A stretch of 64,000 nucleotides of DNA from Sipunculus nudus (Eukaryota; Annelida; Sipuncula; Golfingiida; Sipunculidae). Both the position numbers and the translations under genes were made by a program. Below the pieces are notes generated by a model. It ran no database searches, was not told the DNA's origin, and saw nothing but the letters and a program-made list of their open reading frames with translations. The DNA is taken from positions 59,150,886-59,214,885 of the forward strand of contig CM049322.1 in assembly GCA_026874595.1 (NCBI GenBank), in the 5' to 3' direction. Position 1 is the first letter of the stretch, and each line of letters begins with the position of its first letter. This document shows, piece after piece, positions 12,636 to 26,039 of this stretch.

Positions 12636-14962
12636 AGGCGCACTTCGCGATTTTTGCGTAACGACAAAGCAGACGAAGGGATAAACAACCTGAAAAGAGC
12701 CTAACGAATTGGGTACACGCAGTTGAACTTTTGGTCGAAGGAAAAATCCGGGTTATAAGTTGCGCATATTATATATACCTACTGGGGCATCTGTAAAGTA
12801 TAATAACAAATATGTGGACACGCTATTTAGTTAGGATAACACTTTTAATGGACTCTTCGACGTTTTATAATTAGATTTCTGTTCCTGTGGTACTCTATTT
12901 ATCGCCCGCTGAATTGTCACGTGAATGTGTTCCTTTGGCGCGTGTTTACTGGCGTATTTTAAATAATCTTGAACCGTTCTTTCAAAATCGTATAAAGAAA
13001 TTTCTCTTACTGATGTCAATTTTTCACTTACAGTTTAAAAAAAAGTAATGACACATTTCCCAAACCGATGGACGGTGTTTCTGTTTATAGTATTGTGCAT
13101 TTCACGGCGTCGGTTATCTTTACACGTGGCACTCGGCAGGCACAGGGGTAAATAGTTTTGAAAATTTAAACTATACAGTGAGTATACATACACCTTCTTA
13201 GTAACCGATATCTTGGTCACTCGGAGGATGTGTGTGTGACTATGTCTTTTATATTGTACTATTTTATTCCAGATTTACATACCGGATTCCCGTGAAATGT
13301 GCCAATGATTTTATTATTATGATTATTCAGACGCTGTGGATAACATTACTGCCTGACATATAATGAAACACGGGCAGTTTTTTATTCTGTTACAACACAT
13401 TTATTATTTTGGAGTTCTGTGGTCTTCAAGGTAAAACATTTATTTGGTTGACACAGCCGTCAATAGTCAATAATTGCATGATAAATAAGCGCACTGTACC
13501 GCAAAGCACTGTATGCGTACAGTTAAGGTAAATGAAAACAAGACCTCTGCTTCGTGATTAGAATTTTTTTATGGAAAGCTCATAGTTTTTGTTTTTAAAA
13601 AAATCATGATTTGTTCTAGTTTTCCATTGAAATTTACCATTTACTATTTTAGTCAGTTGGTAAACTTCCTATATCCTTTATTTGTGTCAAATGAATTAAT
13701 AGCTTTGTTATTTTAAATAATTATTCAAATATTTCAACACAGACATTAATTTAATAATAATGTAAAAATTTGCAAAACTGAATTTAAAACCTATTTTTTG
13801 CAGCGCAGTGAAATGCCAGTTTACATTTTATTACATTGTCCAATACAAAACAACATCTGATTAAAAAAAAAAGTTCCCAGTGGAACACCGTGTTTGAATT
13901 AAAGTCTAAGTCTTTGTGTTCCTTGGTAGATAAGATTTTGAATTGTGAACTTTCAAGAAAATAATCATATTAATATTTCCAGTGGCAACAGAATGAAATT
14001 ATTGATATTTCCTGGAAAATACTGGGAATTGTAGGATTAATAACAGTGCCTTTCTATGTATTTTTTAGGTTTAGTTTTTTTTAAAGATTTGCTAGCACAT
14101 GCCAATTTTTCTTTTAACCCTTCATTTCACTTATGTGAGCACCATTGGGGGTCTGAGATATCTCATTTATAAGGCTTCGTAATGGTATTGTAATCATGTA
14201 CACCCCCAACCAACCCACATACACCTGCCATCTTGATGATCAAAACAAGCGAATGTGTGATTGTGGACCCGGACTTCAGATCCGTGACATTTAATCTTTT
14301 AATTATTAGTATGCTTGACTGCTAAGGCGTGTATGCAAAGGGTATATATGATAGACCACACAACTAATTTGCATCAATTAATTGATGAGAACCATCAAAA
14401 AGTATAAAAAAAAACATTTGCTTAATATTATAAAACTAAATGGTAAGTTTTGAAATATTAGGCTGGTTAATAAACCTTTTGCTATCTAACTCCAATCCCT
14501 AAAAACTATTTTTGAGACCACAGATACTTGGGTTTATATTTTATAAGCATGTTTACAAAATAACATGAACCTGGCCTAAAAATGAACACACTTCCTTCCA
14601 AGGTTTAAAAAAAGTAAAAGGAACACAAGTTAATTTGCAAGTAAACAGAATCCTTGTTCAGGTCAGCTGTCGTGCTGTTCTCGACCAAGTGACGATCTGA
14701 AATGGTATGGTAAATCGAAGAAACAACAACCAGTCCAGGATGCCAGTTCATTTGAGCTATCTGGGATTTACCTAGGATGCTGAGCCAAATGTTGTTTGCA
14801 CTACTTTTTTGTATATAGAGACAGTCAGGACAAGCCCAAATGATAAGGATCAACCTAGAAAGGGTTGTATAAATGGTACTCATCTGTGATACTTAAGCTT
14901 TTTCTCATGTTTACCTATCAAGTATTAAATTTATGACAAGCTGGATAAAATTTATTTATCTG

Positions 14963-14963
<1 letters not shown>

Positions 14964-15022
<59 letters not shown>
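14964..15022. repeat. (AT)n microsatellite
   Basis: An uninterrupted AT dinucleotide run of about 58 bp. Confidence 0.95.
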
Positions 15023-15024
<2 letters not shown>

Positions 15025-15365
15025 CTTGAAATTTTGTTCACTAATATAAATAAAATTCAATTGAAGGGTTTTTCTCTGGTCAATCGTTAATATTTAAACT
15101 TGTTTAACATATAAATACTTTTGACTTAGAAAAAAAAATCAATGTATATTTGAAAAAAAAATGAAGAAAACATTGTATATATGAAAGACTTCTTTGTTTT
15201 AAAGACCCTTTAACAGTGACATTTTTTAAAACTGTTCAGACTGTATTAACCTTTATAATGAAGGGGACTGGTAATTATCATAATTTTAATATTACTATAT
15301 ACAGATGGCATTATTTTATTGTCAGGGGGGGGAGATGACTCATGTATGAGAAAGTAATCAAATTT

Positions 15366-15368
<3 letters not shown>

Positions 15369-15414
<46 letters not shown>
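15369..15414. repeat. (AT)n microsatellite
   Basis: An uninterrupted AT dinucleotide run of about 45 bp, about 350 bp from the previous one. Confidence 0.95.
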
Positions 15415-15417
<3 letters not shown>

Positions 15418-15949
15418 TTCAAAGTTAACACTGATATGGAAGCAAAGTCTTTCATTCTATATTTCATCTGCTATTGCTAAAAAATGGAATATATCGCCAT
15501 GCCCCTAGTATTAATACGACTGGAAAATGAAAACAAGGCCTGACAAAAATTAAATGTGATCATAACTTTAAAAGTGGGCCACACACTCACTGAGCCTGCG
15601 GTTACATACTATGGTCGTGAGTAAACATGTCTTGGATAACGATACACTGTATTTATACACAGGAGTCATGTTTACATCGAGCCACAGCTAAGGGCAAGCG
15701 GAGGGAGGCTCACGGCACGTGATCACACAATGGATGGCCGAAACTCTATTTATTATGAAATCAACTTTGCATGAAAAGAACACATTGTGTAAAGTTGTAT
15801 TTCTTATATTTCTGGTGCAAGTCGATATGCATTTTTTTACTTATATAGTTTAAAGCACATGAACGTTTCAGAATTTTTACAGCTGCAAGCATAACAGAAT
15901 GACATGAATAAATTGAAATAATTTACTAAGAGTTACTCTTAAATCTCCT

Positions 15950-16190
15950 ATTCCTTTGGAAAACAAAATAAGTGATGTGTCCCATCCTTTTCGGTTGTTA
16001 GAACTGTTGCTGGCAGCATTACGGTAGTTTCTGCTTGAATAGGACCAAACCGGCTCACTAACTCTGCCGTCTTCCTCGCCACATGGGGCGCAGCGGTCAA
16101 TCCTTCACTACTGTTTAGATAGGGAATGCGCTCCCTGATCAGATTACACTCGTTGGTGTTATCCTTAAAAACATGATAAATGTCAGAATA
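15950..16190 (-). CDS. Possible terminal exon of unknown gene
   Basis: On the minus strand an acceptor-like tract (catgtttttaag, ending near 16165) precedes an open frame. It starts DNTNECNLIRERIPYLNSS, continues through GLTAAPHVARKTAELVSRF, and ends at a TAG near 15950. The stretch is clearly richer in GC than its surroundings. I do not recognise the family and see no partner exon upstream. It could be a genuine last exon, an exon relic or chance. About 66 residues would come from this exon. Confidence 0.3.
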
Positions 16191-16261
16191 TGTAAGACAG
16201 ACAAACCGGTAGTATATTAAAAAAATCATTTCTTGAAAACTCTCATGAAATGTATCCATAG

Positions 16262-16301
<40 letters not shown>
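16262..16301. repeat. (AT)n microsatellite
   Basis: TA/AT dinucleotide run of about 40 bp. Confidence 0.95.
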
Positions 16302-16304
<3 letters not shown>

Positions 16305-16677
16305 AAATATGTGGTGATTAGGATATCTCAGTAAGGCGTCATCTATTGCCGCTTTCTCAACTGATTAGAGATATATTTATTAACACAAAACCCCTTCATA
16401 ATGAGCAAACTTATTTAACAAAAAGCTTAACACGTGAAATGCTATGCTTATTCAATTATTGGCAGTTGCAATAAACTTTTAAACAAAAAATACAATTATA
16501 ATAAGATGTTAGAAGAAAAGAATTAATTTAGTGCGACACCACTAGATGTCGCACACCATCCATTCTTCAACTAACATCTACGTCATAATGAGCAAACTAC
16601 TAGCAACACAATAAGCAAACATATCAGCTACATATGCATGTGATTGTGATATTCTGGACATTTTACCGTCTCTACAG

Positions 16678-16742
16678 CCAGTCAGTTGAAGGACATTTCC
16701 TGTATACCGAAGGATACAGCCTGTATACTGAAGGACGTGTAA
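16678..16742. repeat. Short tandem repeat, about 24-bp unit
   Basis: Three imperfect units share a 'gaaggac/gaaggat' block followed by cctgtatac, which gives the minus-strand peptide pattern YTGCILRYTGNVLQLTGC. It is probably a small local expansion with no coding role. Confidence 0.45.
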
Positions 16743-17017
16743 ATAAACGCACGAGTACGTGAGGGATTGACAGAACGTGGTAAAATCGGTTAAACATGTA
16801 AACAAACGTGAGGAGACCTGAAGGAGTAGAATTGGCGTTGTACAACAATAACGTATAACAAAAATAACTAAACGGATGACATCAAATTCAGACATATACA
16901 ATAATACGTACGTATTCATATTTTCTTAAGTTTCAATACTCACTGAATTAAAATTGTCCATGAATGTAATTTTTACTGAATATTTATTGGTGTATTTTCC
17001 CAATTTAATCATTGTAG

Positions 17018-17830
17018 GTTGAACTAAAGACTGAAGACATCAATGGCACGTCGACCAGATGTTAACCTCTGCACGGCCGTTTCATCAATTTTTAGATACC
17101 TTAAAAACTGGTATAAGCTTGTAACAACTATTCAACTTTTTATAATATTTTCTATAACATTGTATCATTACCCATCTGCGTTGTCCCAATTCGAGACAAG
17201 TAAGGAAAAGTTGGAAAGCAATTGTGAAAAACTACAGAAATTTATCGTCTAATAAAGCTCTCTCAACATATCTTTACCATCACCTGGTGAAATGTGAAGC
17301 ATTTTTCATGTTGAACACGACAGATATTTCGACAGCAAGACAATGCAAAGATTGTTACAAGAGAAACAAGAATTTTGAGGAGATTTTGTCTAACCTGTCT
17401 AAACGTTGCACTGATTTCCAACGCTCGTTTAGTGTTGCAAACAAAGAACTGAGTTTCCGTATCGCCTTTGGTATACTTGTGTATAACGACATCGAGCAGG
17501 CATTGAGGTTACTTTGAGCCATATATCGGCCTCATAACTACTATTGTATTCGTATTGACTCAAAAGCCTCAGGCATGTTCAAAGACACTTTGCAGAGTAT
17601 CACAACATGTTATTCCAAAGCTTTTGTATCATCCCTATCTGCTGACGTACGCTAGGAAACATTCTCAGTGTTAGAGGCCGAGCTGATTTGTCTAAAGGAC
17701 CTTTAAAAGTGGAATTATTTTATCATTCTCACCGCACAGGACTTTCCTTTGAAAACTAAATGGGAGCTGGTACAGGTACTGATGGCATATAATGGATCAA
17801 ACGACATAGAGGGGACAATACGCAAGAAAA
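17018..17830 (+). pseudogene. Decayed copy of GCNT first coding exon
   Basis: Homologous to the live GCNT exon at 8485-9316 but in opposite orientation. It starts at the equivalent acceptor (attgtag before 17018) and ATG (17043). It shows a hydrophobic anchor, then CEKLQKF, VKCEAFF, CKDCYKRN, FRIAFGILVYNDIEQALRLL, RPHNYYC, QDFPLKTKWELVQ and YNGSNDIEGTIRK. Damage: a frameshift near 17250; TGA at 17515-17517 in place of the conserved Arg codon of LLRAIY; TAG at 17653-17655 in place of Trp; TAA at 17704-17706 beside a short deletion; and the donor GTAAGT replaced by AG-rich sequence. No counterparts of exons 2 or 3 are visible downstream. Keeping the splice acceptor and UTR argues for a genomic duplication rather than a retrocopy. 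Confidence 0.93.
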
Positions 17831-17916
17831 TCTTACGTAATTATTATAATTATAATTATTGGTTATAGTCCAATGAAATGAAATGCAAGCCGTTTGGTTG
17901 GGAGGCTTGTGTCACA

Positions 17917-17922
17917 TGTATA

Positions 17923-17955
<33 letters not shown>

Positions 17956-17984
17956 TTATATATATATAAATATAAATATATATG

Positions 17985-18050
<66 letters not shown>
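17917..18050. repeat. Compound (TA)n microsatellite
   Basis: TA runs interrupted by cata, ttta and gtata units, about 130 bp. It abuts the retroelement 3'-end fragment at 18051, as another microsatellite abuts the matching sequence near 58478. Confidence 0.95.
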
Positions 18051-18055
<5 letters not shown>

Positions 18056-18135
18056 GAGTTACCCTCCAATGTAAAGTGCTCTATGGCCTACAGACTAGGC
18101 CAGAGTGACATAACACTGAAGAAAAACAACATATA
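18051..18135 (-). mobile_element. Fragment of Penelope-like element tail
   Basis: The block ggtagagttaccctcc, then gtaaagtgctct, then cctacagactaggccagag is shared with 58478-58560. That second copy lies downstream of the Penelope-like coding fragment in its reading direction. In both places the far side is a TA-containing microsatellite, suggesting this marks the same element end. The hammerhead-like part of the other copy is absent here. Confidence 0.6.
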
Positions 18136-18189
18136 TATAACTTGTGATGCTGGACTATTTTTATTGTCAACCCTGATCGTTTGTAGTAT

Positions 18190-19650
18190 TTAATGCCATG
18201 ACGTGTTTGAGACATAGAACAACACATTATCTGTAGAGACGAGGACTGTCTGTTCTGCCTATGCTTATCAAATCTTGTTACTTTCCCGTGATGCTAAATT
18301 CATATTTTCTTTGGCCTGATACATACATGTCATACTGGCTATTGCCGAATTCAACACCGATGATGGTCTTTGCGACATGTCGGACAGATTACACAATGTC
18401 GGACAGATTACACATAATTTCTGTCAGTCGTATTGTCAGAAAGTTGTAATGTAGCACCATTTATTTGATAGAAGTATTAAAAGTAATAATAAGACACAAA
18501 TAAATAAATAGGCATCTGCCAGGTTACACAATACAGACCATACATCATTACATGTCATCGGTATCTAAGATCAAGAAAGCATATTTCCTGCTAATTTACC
18601 GATCTAGATAAATCAACACTGTGAAAACAAGAAAGTATTAAACATTTCCTTGATCCCTTGACCAAGCCTACACCTCGGGCACTTTATTGTCTTACCCAAT
18701 GGGTGTCCGACTACCATATATACTGATAACTTCTTCTATATACAATGAATCCTAAAAAGTATGGTATAAAAGAACTACCAAGATTAAATTGAACGTATCC
18801 TGTTGTATGATTTTAAGCTATTTTTTTATAATTAATCAAAGAGATTCCTCTATTTATTTAGGTAAAAATTGATATGTTTCAATACTATAATAAATTCACA
18901 TTATGGCAGGGAGTTGTATTTCATTTTTAATGATATATATTAAAAAAGGGCAAAGAAAGTTACAAAATATTCAGAGTTGAGTACATTATGAAAAAGCTTC
19001 ACTAGGGAGGCCTGAGATAATCATAATACCAGAAGACATGCTGTTTTATGGTTACTCTTCCACAAATTTAATGAAACTAGAAAATAAATCTATTGAAATA
19101 ACTGCAAAAGGTACAATGGGAAGTGCAGGATTGATTTGTGTAAGATACATTCAATTACAAATTGCTGATGTTTTTCATAAAACAAAACAGCAAACAGCAT
19201 CAATCTATTCCATGAAAGATTGATCTGTGAATGTTGCGGTCTTTGCCACAATTGGCATGACAATATTATTCAAAAATAGATGTACTCACAGATCGACAGG
19301 ACCATGGGACGTATTTTAACTTCCAGTCTACTGTTATCAAATTTCAGGTGGGCACCAGTGATCAATTTGAGGTTATACATACGTTATGATATTTACGTTT
19401 TCCCTCACCTGACGTTCTGCATAGAAACAAACCTATGGTTTAAAGCAAATTAAATAACAACCGATCATGAATAACGTACTTTAAGAATGATTAGTAACAT
19501 AATGTAAGCTGTTGCCTGTATATGATATTGCCTTTTATATAAGTACCCAAATGTCACAATGAGATAATAATAATAATAAAAATTATATAACAACAACATT
19601 AATAATTACGATAATAATAATATTAATCATAATAAAAATAACAACTTGGT
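18190..19650. other. Gene-free stretch
   Basis: AT-rich DNA with no recognisable exon. A short duplication (gtcggacagattacac twice) lies near 18378-18412, and an ATA-rich low-complexity zone lies at 19565-19650. Confidence 0.5.
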
Positions 19651-19659
19651 TGGATTCAT

Positions 19660-22300
19660 GTGTTAATGATAAATTTATTTGTATTAATTGCGTTAATCCG
19701 CGTGTTCGAACAGACAGACACCGTAGAGGTGCTGGTATGGCTGTCTCTTTCAGAAACACCCTACCCTTCACAAGATATCCGACTGGATGGTGATGAAAGT
19801 TTACGGTTAGAGATTAATATGGATAATAAAAAATATGTTGTTTGAAGTATATTAGAGATCTCCAGGAAAAAGTGTTGATGTTATCAGCGTTTTGTTTAAA
19901 GACAAGTCAAGCCAATCCTTATTTATTATTAATAACAGGTGACTTTAATGATAGGTTCACTACTTGGGACCCAGCATTATCAGAATAGTGACCTTGGTAA
20001 TAAATTGGTTGAGATTGTCTTGTGCCATTGCCAATATCATATTGTAGATCAACCGACAAGAATATGCGAATATACTCATTCTCTGTTGGACATTGTTATA
20101 ACGGATTCACTTGACAGTGTACATAACTATGAAATATTGAGTCATTTGTCTAGCTGTGATCACTTTAGTTTATTTTGCTTATTACCTTGGCGGCTTCAGT
20201 TCAAAGGCAATGGAACACAAGAACTGAGCCCCTTTATACTGGACTCCACTGGAAGCTTCTGGTTATTCATGAGGAGCATGAATTACAAAAATTTAACAAT
20301 AGGCAAAGTGCTTGGTAGCCGTATGAATATTAATTAGCTTCAGCACGCTAGATAAGCCTGTTACACAGGCGTCCCCCTTCACCTCTGAACTGATGATCTA
20401 TGAACTTGTTGACCCGAGCGTTTTGCCCAGGTGTGCCGAATAACAAACAGCGCCCACTCAATCAGAACAGCAAAAACAAGCGAGGGTTGCACCCGTGTGT
20501 ATTAAAGGGCAATTTTGTGTTTGGAAAATTTTAACGCGTCACAAAAATAAAAAATATTGTCGTCCTCGTAAATCATAAAGTGTACAAAAATATGTGTTTA
20601 ATATTAACCAGAAACTGTCGGTCTGTTTTTCAAGATAAACATGTCCAATATGTTATATCTTTGGTTCGGGATGGAGAAATTATATCAAACAACAATAATA
20701 AAGCAGATTACTTTAATCATTATTTTTCGTCATAACGTAATATACAGGATTCAGATTCAGTTGTGTCTAATATGGAACAATAACAACCTCATCCATGTCT
20801 TCTATTACATGTCTCTTAATATGGTGTTACAAATGTTGTGTGAGAGCCAAATGTTAGACAGGAAACAAATCCGTTAGGAATAAGTATTTTATCCTAAAAA
20901 ATACAATTGTTGTTATTTGCAAACCACTTTCTTAATTTTAACATGTTTTTTTTTTTTTAATGACCGAATTTCCTGATGTATGGAAACGGGCACATGGCAT
21001 ACCAGTTTATAAAAAAAAGTGCCAGAAAGAAGGTTTAAAATTACAGACCAGTGTCCCTTTAAATAATGTTTCATTCATATAAAAACATATTATAACGAAA
21101 AAAATAATACTTTATTTTGTAATAACATGTTTTCCTTTAACCTTAACTCTGGATATAAGAAAATGGCTTATCTGTTAATCTGATAAATTATGCCATGATA
21201 TCTATACACGTTTTGAAATTCGCTGCAAAACCAGACTTTTATGCCTAGATATCTCTAGGATTTTTGACAGGGTGTGGCATTGGAGTTTAATTTATAAGCT
21301 CGAGGTCATGGGTGTTAGGGGTATTTTACTAAATATACGGAGCTTCTTAAGCAATAGAGAACAGTGTGTTATTTTGCAAGGGGCCAAATCACAAAAGGCA
21401 ATAGTAGGTCTTGAGCTCCAAAGGGCTCGATTTTAGGTCTATCATTATTCCTTGTTAATATTAATGGCAGTAATTGTAATTTAGAAAACAACATAAGGTT
21501 ATATGCTGATGACACGTGTTTATATTCATTTATTCATGATCCAATCTGTGCAGCAGCATTCCTCAATCGTGACTTGGTAAGCTTATATACATATTATATA
21601 CATTGGCCAAAGACTGGTTTCTAATATTTGATGCAAACAAAGTTCAAACTCTATGTTTCTATAACCGTAGATACAAAATTTATCCTCAGTGGGTTTTTAT
21701 TGGGTTAAGCGACAAGAAGTTAAAAGCCTTACAGACTTAGATATAAAATAAACATATGAACATAATTTGTCAAAGGACAACGAGGATGCTCGGTTTATAA
21801 AAAAATATTACCGTTGTACCATGCCCTAAAGGAACTTTAAAGATTATATGTCTATGACTCTGCTTTCATTCCAATATGGCTGTCATATATTTAATAATTG
21901 AACTGTTAAATTTAACAATCAGCTGGAGTGTATCCAAAGAAAAGAAGCCTTGATCTGCGCTGGGGCATCGATTACTATAGGGACACAGAACCTGTAAAGT
22001 AAATTAAATTGTTCCCTACTCCAAACACGCGGACCAATTATGATATCGTGTACTTTAAAGCGTTTGACTCTTTATTTGGACCATCTTCATTATTAATATA
22101 GCACCTAATCTTAATGAAAACCAACATAATGTTAAACTAAGGTCATCAACTAATTAAAAAGTCCCATTTTGAATTAAACAATGGGGTATAAAAGCTTTTT
22201 TTGCCAAACGCCTGCACACTATGGCATAATTTACCTTTGATCATACAAGGTCGTGATAATTTAACATACCTTTAAGAATGATATAAGATTAGGATGCCAT
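19660..22300 (+). mobile_element. Decayed non-LTR retrotransposon (LINE) with endonuclease and reverse transcriptase
   Basis: Several frames together show a LINE polyprotein. The apurinic-type endonuclease has RHRRGAGMAVSFRNTLPFT (about 19715), ITGDFNDRFTTWD (about 19935) and QPTRICEYTHSLLDIVITD ending in SSCDHFSLF (20049-20180). The reverse transcriptase has DVW-like and NYRPVSL blocks near 20970-21060, a DISRIFDRVW block near 21250, a PKGSILG-like block near 21420, and the catalytic RLYADDTCLYS near 21497. After that come WFLIFDANKVQTLCF, LECIQRKEALICAGAS (about 21925) and an LWHNLPL tail near 22225. Many stops and frameshifts make it inactive. It resembles the Jockey/CR1/I group; the exact clade is not resolved. 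Confidence 0.9.
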
Positions 22301-24030
22301 GTGGTCAGAATGAAGGCAGAAAATATGTTTTCAGATCAAGTTTCCTAGACACAATTACAATTACAATTACATAACTTAAACTTCCAACCTGTATGCTGCA
22401 TCGCTTTTTGTTATCGGTAAAATAAGGCTGCAAATGCAATAGCAAAAATGAAAGTGTTTAGCATTTCTTTCTCTTATAGCCATTTTAAACGACCAAATGT
22501 AGTACTTGCTGGAGAACATAAGGAATTTATTTATTGAAAGTTATCTTGACCTGGCAGCTATTATTAGTTTTGAATCGCAAGCAAAGAAAAATTGTGGACT
22601 TTTTGTTAAATCGAGAAAACGTGCCTATGATAATCAGGTGTTAACTTTATGATCTTTTACAAGAGTACATTGTGGAAAATAAATGTTTTAACGAAATTTA
22701 AAGTCGTCTAAGTATCCTGAAAATACCAAATGCCATAATCTACGTACTATTATTGTTTCTTCCATTTAAATATATACTTTTTTTTCTTTCAAATCATGTT
22801 TAATGTCATAAAGTTTGTAGGTTATATAGTGCATTTTAATTTGGGGGTATATGAATGGGATTATAATACATCAACATTCTCTTGAGTGGCTTTTTACTGT
22901 TGATTTTGGCATATTAGTATCATACAAGATATATTTTCACATATTTGTGCTGATTGCATCTTCTATTTTTTTTTTAATATTCATACATTGTTGAATGGAC
23001 AGGAGAACATTTAACCACCAGGCTATCTTGTAAACCTGTTCAAATATTTTTGTACAAACTGGTCTGTACAGAGCACACAAACAGTGTTATATTTATTAAT
23101 TCCTGATCACCTGAGGCCAATCAATCCATTCAACTAATGCATACTGTCAATATTACACAGGTACAGCACACTCAAATTACTAGATCAGCACCGCAAGTGA
23201 CCCATTGTCTCTTCCAGTAAACAGCACTCATTGTCAACCTCCTTTCTCTTAAGGACAACAACATGCATATACCTAGCCAGTGAAAGCAAACGAAAATCGC
23301 CATCGCTTTGCTGCTGGCAGTTTTACTTTATGTCATGATTATGCATGATTAAAACTCGAGATGTAACGGCAAAAAAAAAACATAATATATATCGAGACTG
23401 TGCAGAGTGGAACTTTGAATTTAACTTCCCCAGAAGGCTAAAGGCACACCGGATTTTCTTAACTTCTTTTCTTTAACACATACAAATGCCTTATAAGACC
23501 ATATAAAGGACGTGGCAGGGACCATAAAAGGGACCATGTAGGGAACTATGAAAGACACGTGTTATGTACCCTGTACGACCAATGTAAGGGAGGTGTAAGT
23601 AACCGCGACTAGGAGAGTTCCAGTTCAAGTCTATTATCGATGATAATTTGCAAAAAAAGGTCTACAATCTCAGATATAACGCGTAAAATGACGACAGTGG
23701 CGGCTAGAGTAACGACACAGTTAAACAATAACATCAATCATATGATAAAATAAAAAGCCTATTTCAGATCAGAATGTCTTCTAAGCTAGGTTTGACTAGC
23801 AAGGCTCTTACTTTAACACGCGTCTTGTCGTACATTTCTAACTGAAAGTGCTCTATGATGGGCGTTTATGTATTCAATATAGCTTTGAAATACTGAATAT
23901 AGTTTCCACCTCACTTAAAAGTTCATAATCAGACATGTCTCGCACTTACATTTTTACAAATTACATGAACATTACACAATATTACAATAATACAGTTAAT
24001 AATCATCTTAATACTGACTACTGTTTTACC
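22300..24030. other. Gene-free stretch, possible LINE tail
   Basis: The first few hundred bases may be the LINE 3' region, since no poly(A) or target duplication was found. The rest is AT-rich with no supported gene. A local repeat of agggaccat units occurs near 23517-23550. Confidence 0.45.
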
Positions 24031-24039
24031 ATAACAATG

Positions 24040-24440
24040 GATATTGAATATTATACAGTTTCATGTTTAACCATATGAATGGAGACTGAGTATTATAGGG
24101 TTTCACGTTTAACCATATGAATGAGAACGAGTATTACCCAATTTCAACTTTAACCATATGAATGGAGACTGAGTATTATACAGTTTTATGTTAAACCATA
24201 TGAATGAGAATGAATATTATACAGTTTCATGTTTAACCATATGAATGAGAATAGGTAGAATAAAGTTTCATCTTTAACCATATGAATGGAGACTGAGTAT
24301 TATACAGTTTCATCTTTAACCATATGAATGGAGACTGAGTATTATACAGTTTCATCTTTAACCATATGAATGGAGACTGAGTATTATACAGTTTCATCTT
24401 TAACCATATGAATGAGAATGAGTATTATACAGTTTCATGT
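24040..24440 (+). repeat. Minisatellite, 42-bp unit, about 9.5 copies
   Basis: The unit contains ttaaccatatgaatggagac and tgagtattatacagtttcat. The central units around 24270-24400 are nearly identical at exactly 42 bp, while outer units carry substitutions (aatgagaatg variant) and small changes. 42 bp is a multiple of three, but stops prevent an open frame through it. Confidence 0.92.
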
Positions 24441-26039
24441 AACATGATCACAGCGTAACGAGTCAATGATGAAGTATGTTTCCTTACAAACGGTGGAGGC
24501 AATATTTCTTGGCTTACATCTCATACCGACGGTAAGAGATAGCAAGTACCTATACCTAATCAAAATCTGAAAACACAGAAATACCAATTAAACATATAGA
24601 ATGGGTAATATAATAAATATTTGAAAGTAATTTAATATCTGTTAGAAGAAAATAGTGTTATCCTTACTTCACCCATTTCATTTCCTATTTATGACCATAT
24701 CGAACCACCAAACTTTGTGTTTGCTTTCATGCTTCCGCAATTTTTTATATCCGTTGAAAAGCTTTAAATGGTACGCAACACAAAAATTCAATGTAGATAT
24801 AAACGTATATAGCGGTTACAACATTAGAGACAGACCCCTTGATATCCTTTATTGCCATGTATACATCCATCTAATACTTATAAAAGGAATTCAGTTCACG
24901 TTTGTTCGCAGTGTTCTCTAAAACCGCGTTGTGTACAATATTGTGCCATACATCATTTTAAAGGTTATTATAACCGCAGTGACATAGGCGATATGAAAAT
25001 AAATAATTTTTAATATACATATAATTTTGAATGATTTTTCCGTTTTTCTACCGAGCACAGCCGAACTGCCTTCGGCAATCACCGGAATACATTAATGGTA
25101 ACTTAACCTCTAACACTAAGGACTATTGTTAATATGAATAACGCTTGCTTTCAGTGAGGGATTTGACCCACGTGCGTGGTCAGTAAAAGGGTAAAACACA
25201 TGTTTCTCGCTTTATGAAATGGAGAGTTCAACCCAGGAGGATTAATGACAAAACCTAATTCAAGGTCCCAATTTTAGGAACAGGGCTGGGCGGGTGTCGG
25301 GGGTTTCAGGCCTCAAAATTTGTCTGATACGATAAAAAAACAGTTTGCGGCGGTTGAAAATGAATACGGGCCCTCTGCATGCAGTCCCGTTGGGCCCGCT
25401 TCTGCTGCTTACGAGGTATGCATATTTCTGTTTCTTTCTTCAGGAACAATTTCCTTGCAACGTACATTTAATAAATCTTTCATGTGCTCCTCACATCAAC
25501 CTAATCTTTATACGTCAAATGATAGAATCCAGTCAAATATCATTGAAAACCTGAATGCCCCCGCGTCTCATTCCGGTTCGCAATGTAAATTCCATATCTG
25601 TCCAGGTCTTCAAGGTAAATATACCGGGGTATAAATTTCATGCCACGAGGAGAGCCCCACAAAATAAATGTTAAAAATATTGGAGCGACTGCAGGATCTC
25701 TCACGAATTGTCTCCACCAGGGTATGAGTTTATACGGACGGGCGGTATGATGTTTAGGATTCATGTAATTTAAAAGTAAGAGGCAGATAAAAATAAGTAG
25801 CAAAATTAAGATACAGGCAGCTGGACATAGAAACGTTTTTTGTTTATAGAACTGTTGTGCCTCATAGAGGTTCGTGAGTTATTCTGAAATCGTGCCAAAA
25901 TGTTTATACATATCTTATGGAGACAGTTTCCCACTGAAAACCTATATTTTTTGTTAACTTTTAGAATAAAAAAATGAGCATACATTTCACATCTCAGTTT
26001 ATAAATCTCCCCAACCCCGGTAATAAGCCCGGTATACCG

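Larger units (their letters stand above)
10090..14960. other. Gene-free stretch with decayed repeats
   Basis: No supported exon is visible. Contents are the 34-bp degenerate minisatellite at 11005-11285, repeat copy A2 at 12460-12635, and otherwise unique AT-rich DNA. Minus-strand ORFs at 12831-13220 and 14605-14883 lack motifs and splice support. Confidence 0.55.

Noticed and set aside
17894-18193. 99-codon open frame rich in Tyr-Ile
   Set aside because: Produced by reading through the (TA)n microsatellite; not a protein.
24040-24440. CRISPR-like array
   Set aside because: Continuous 42-bp tandem units with no spacers.
25540-25803. 87-codon minus-strand frame with hydrophobic start (LLIFICLLLL)
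   Set aside because: It starts at TTG, has no splice or family support, and overlaps open frames on the other strand. Nothing distinguishes it from chance.
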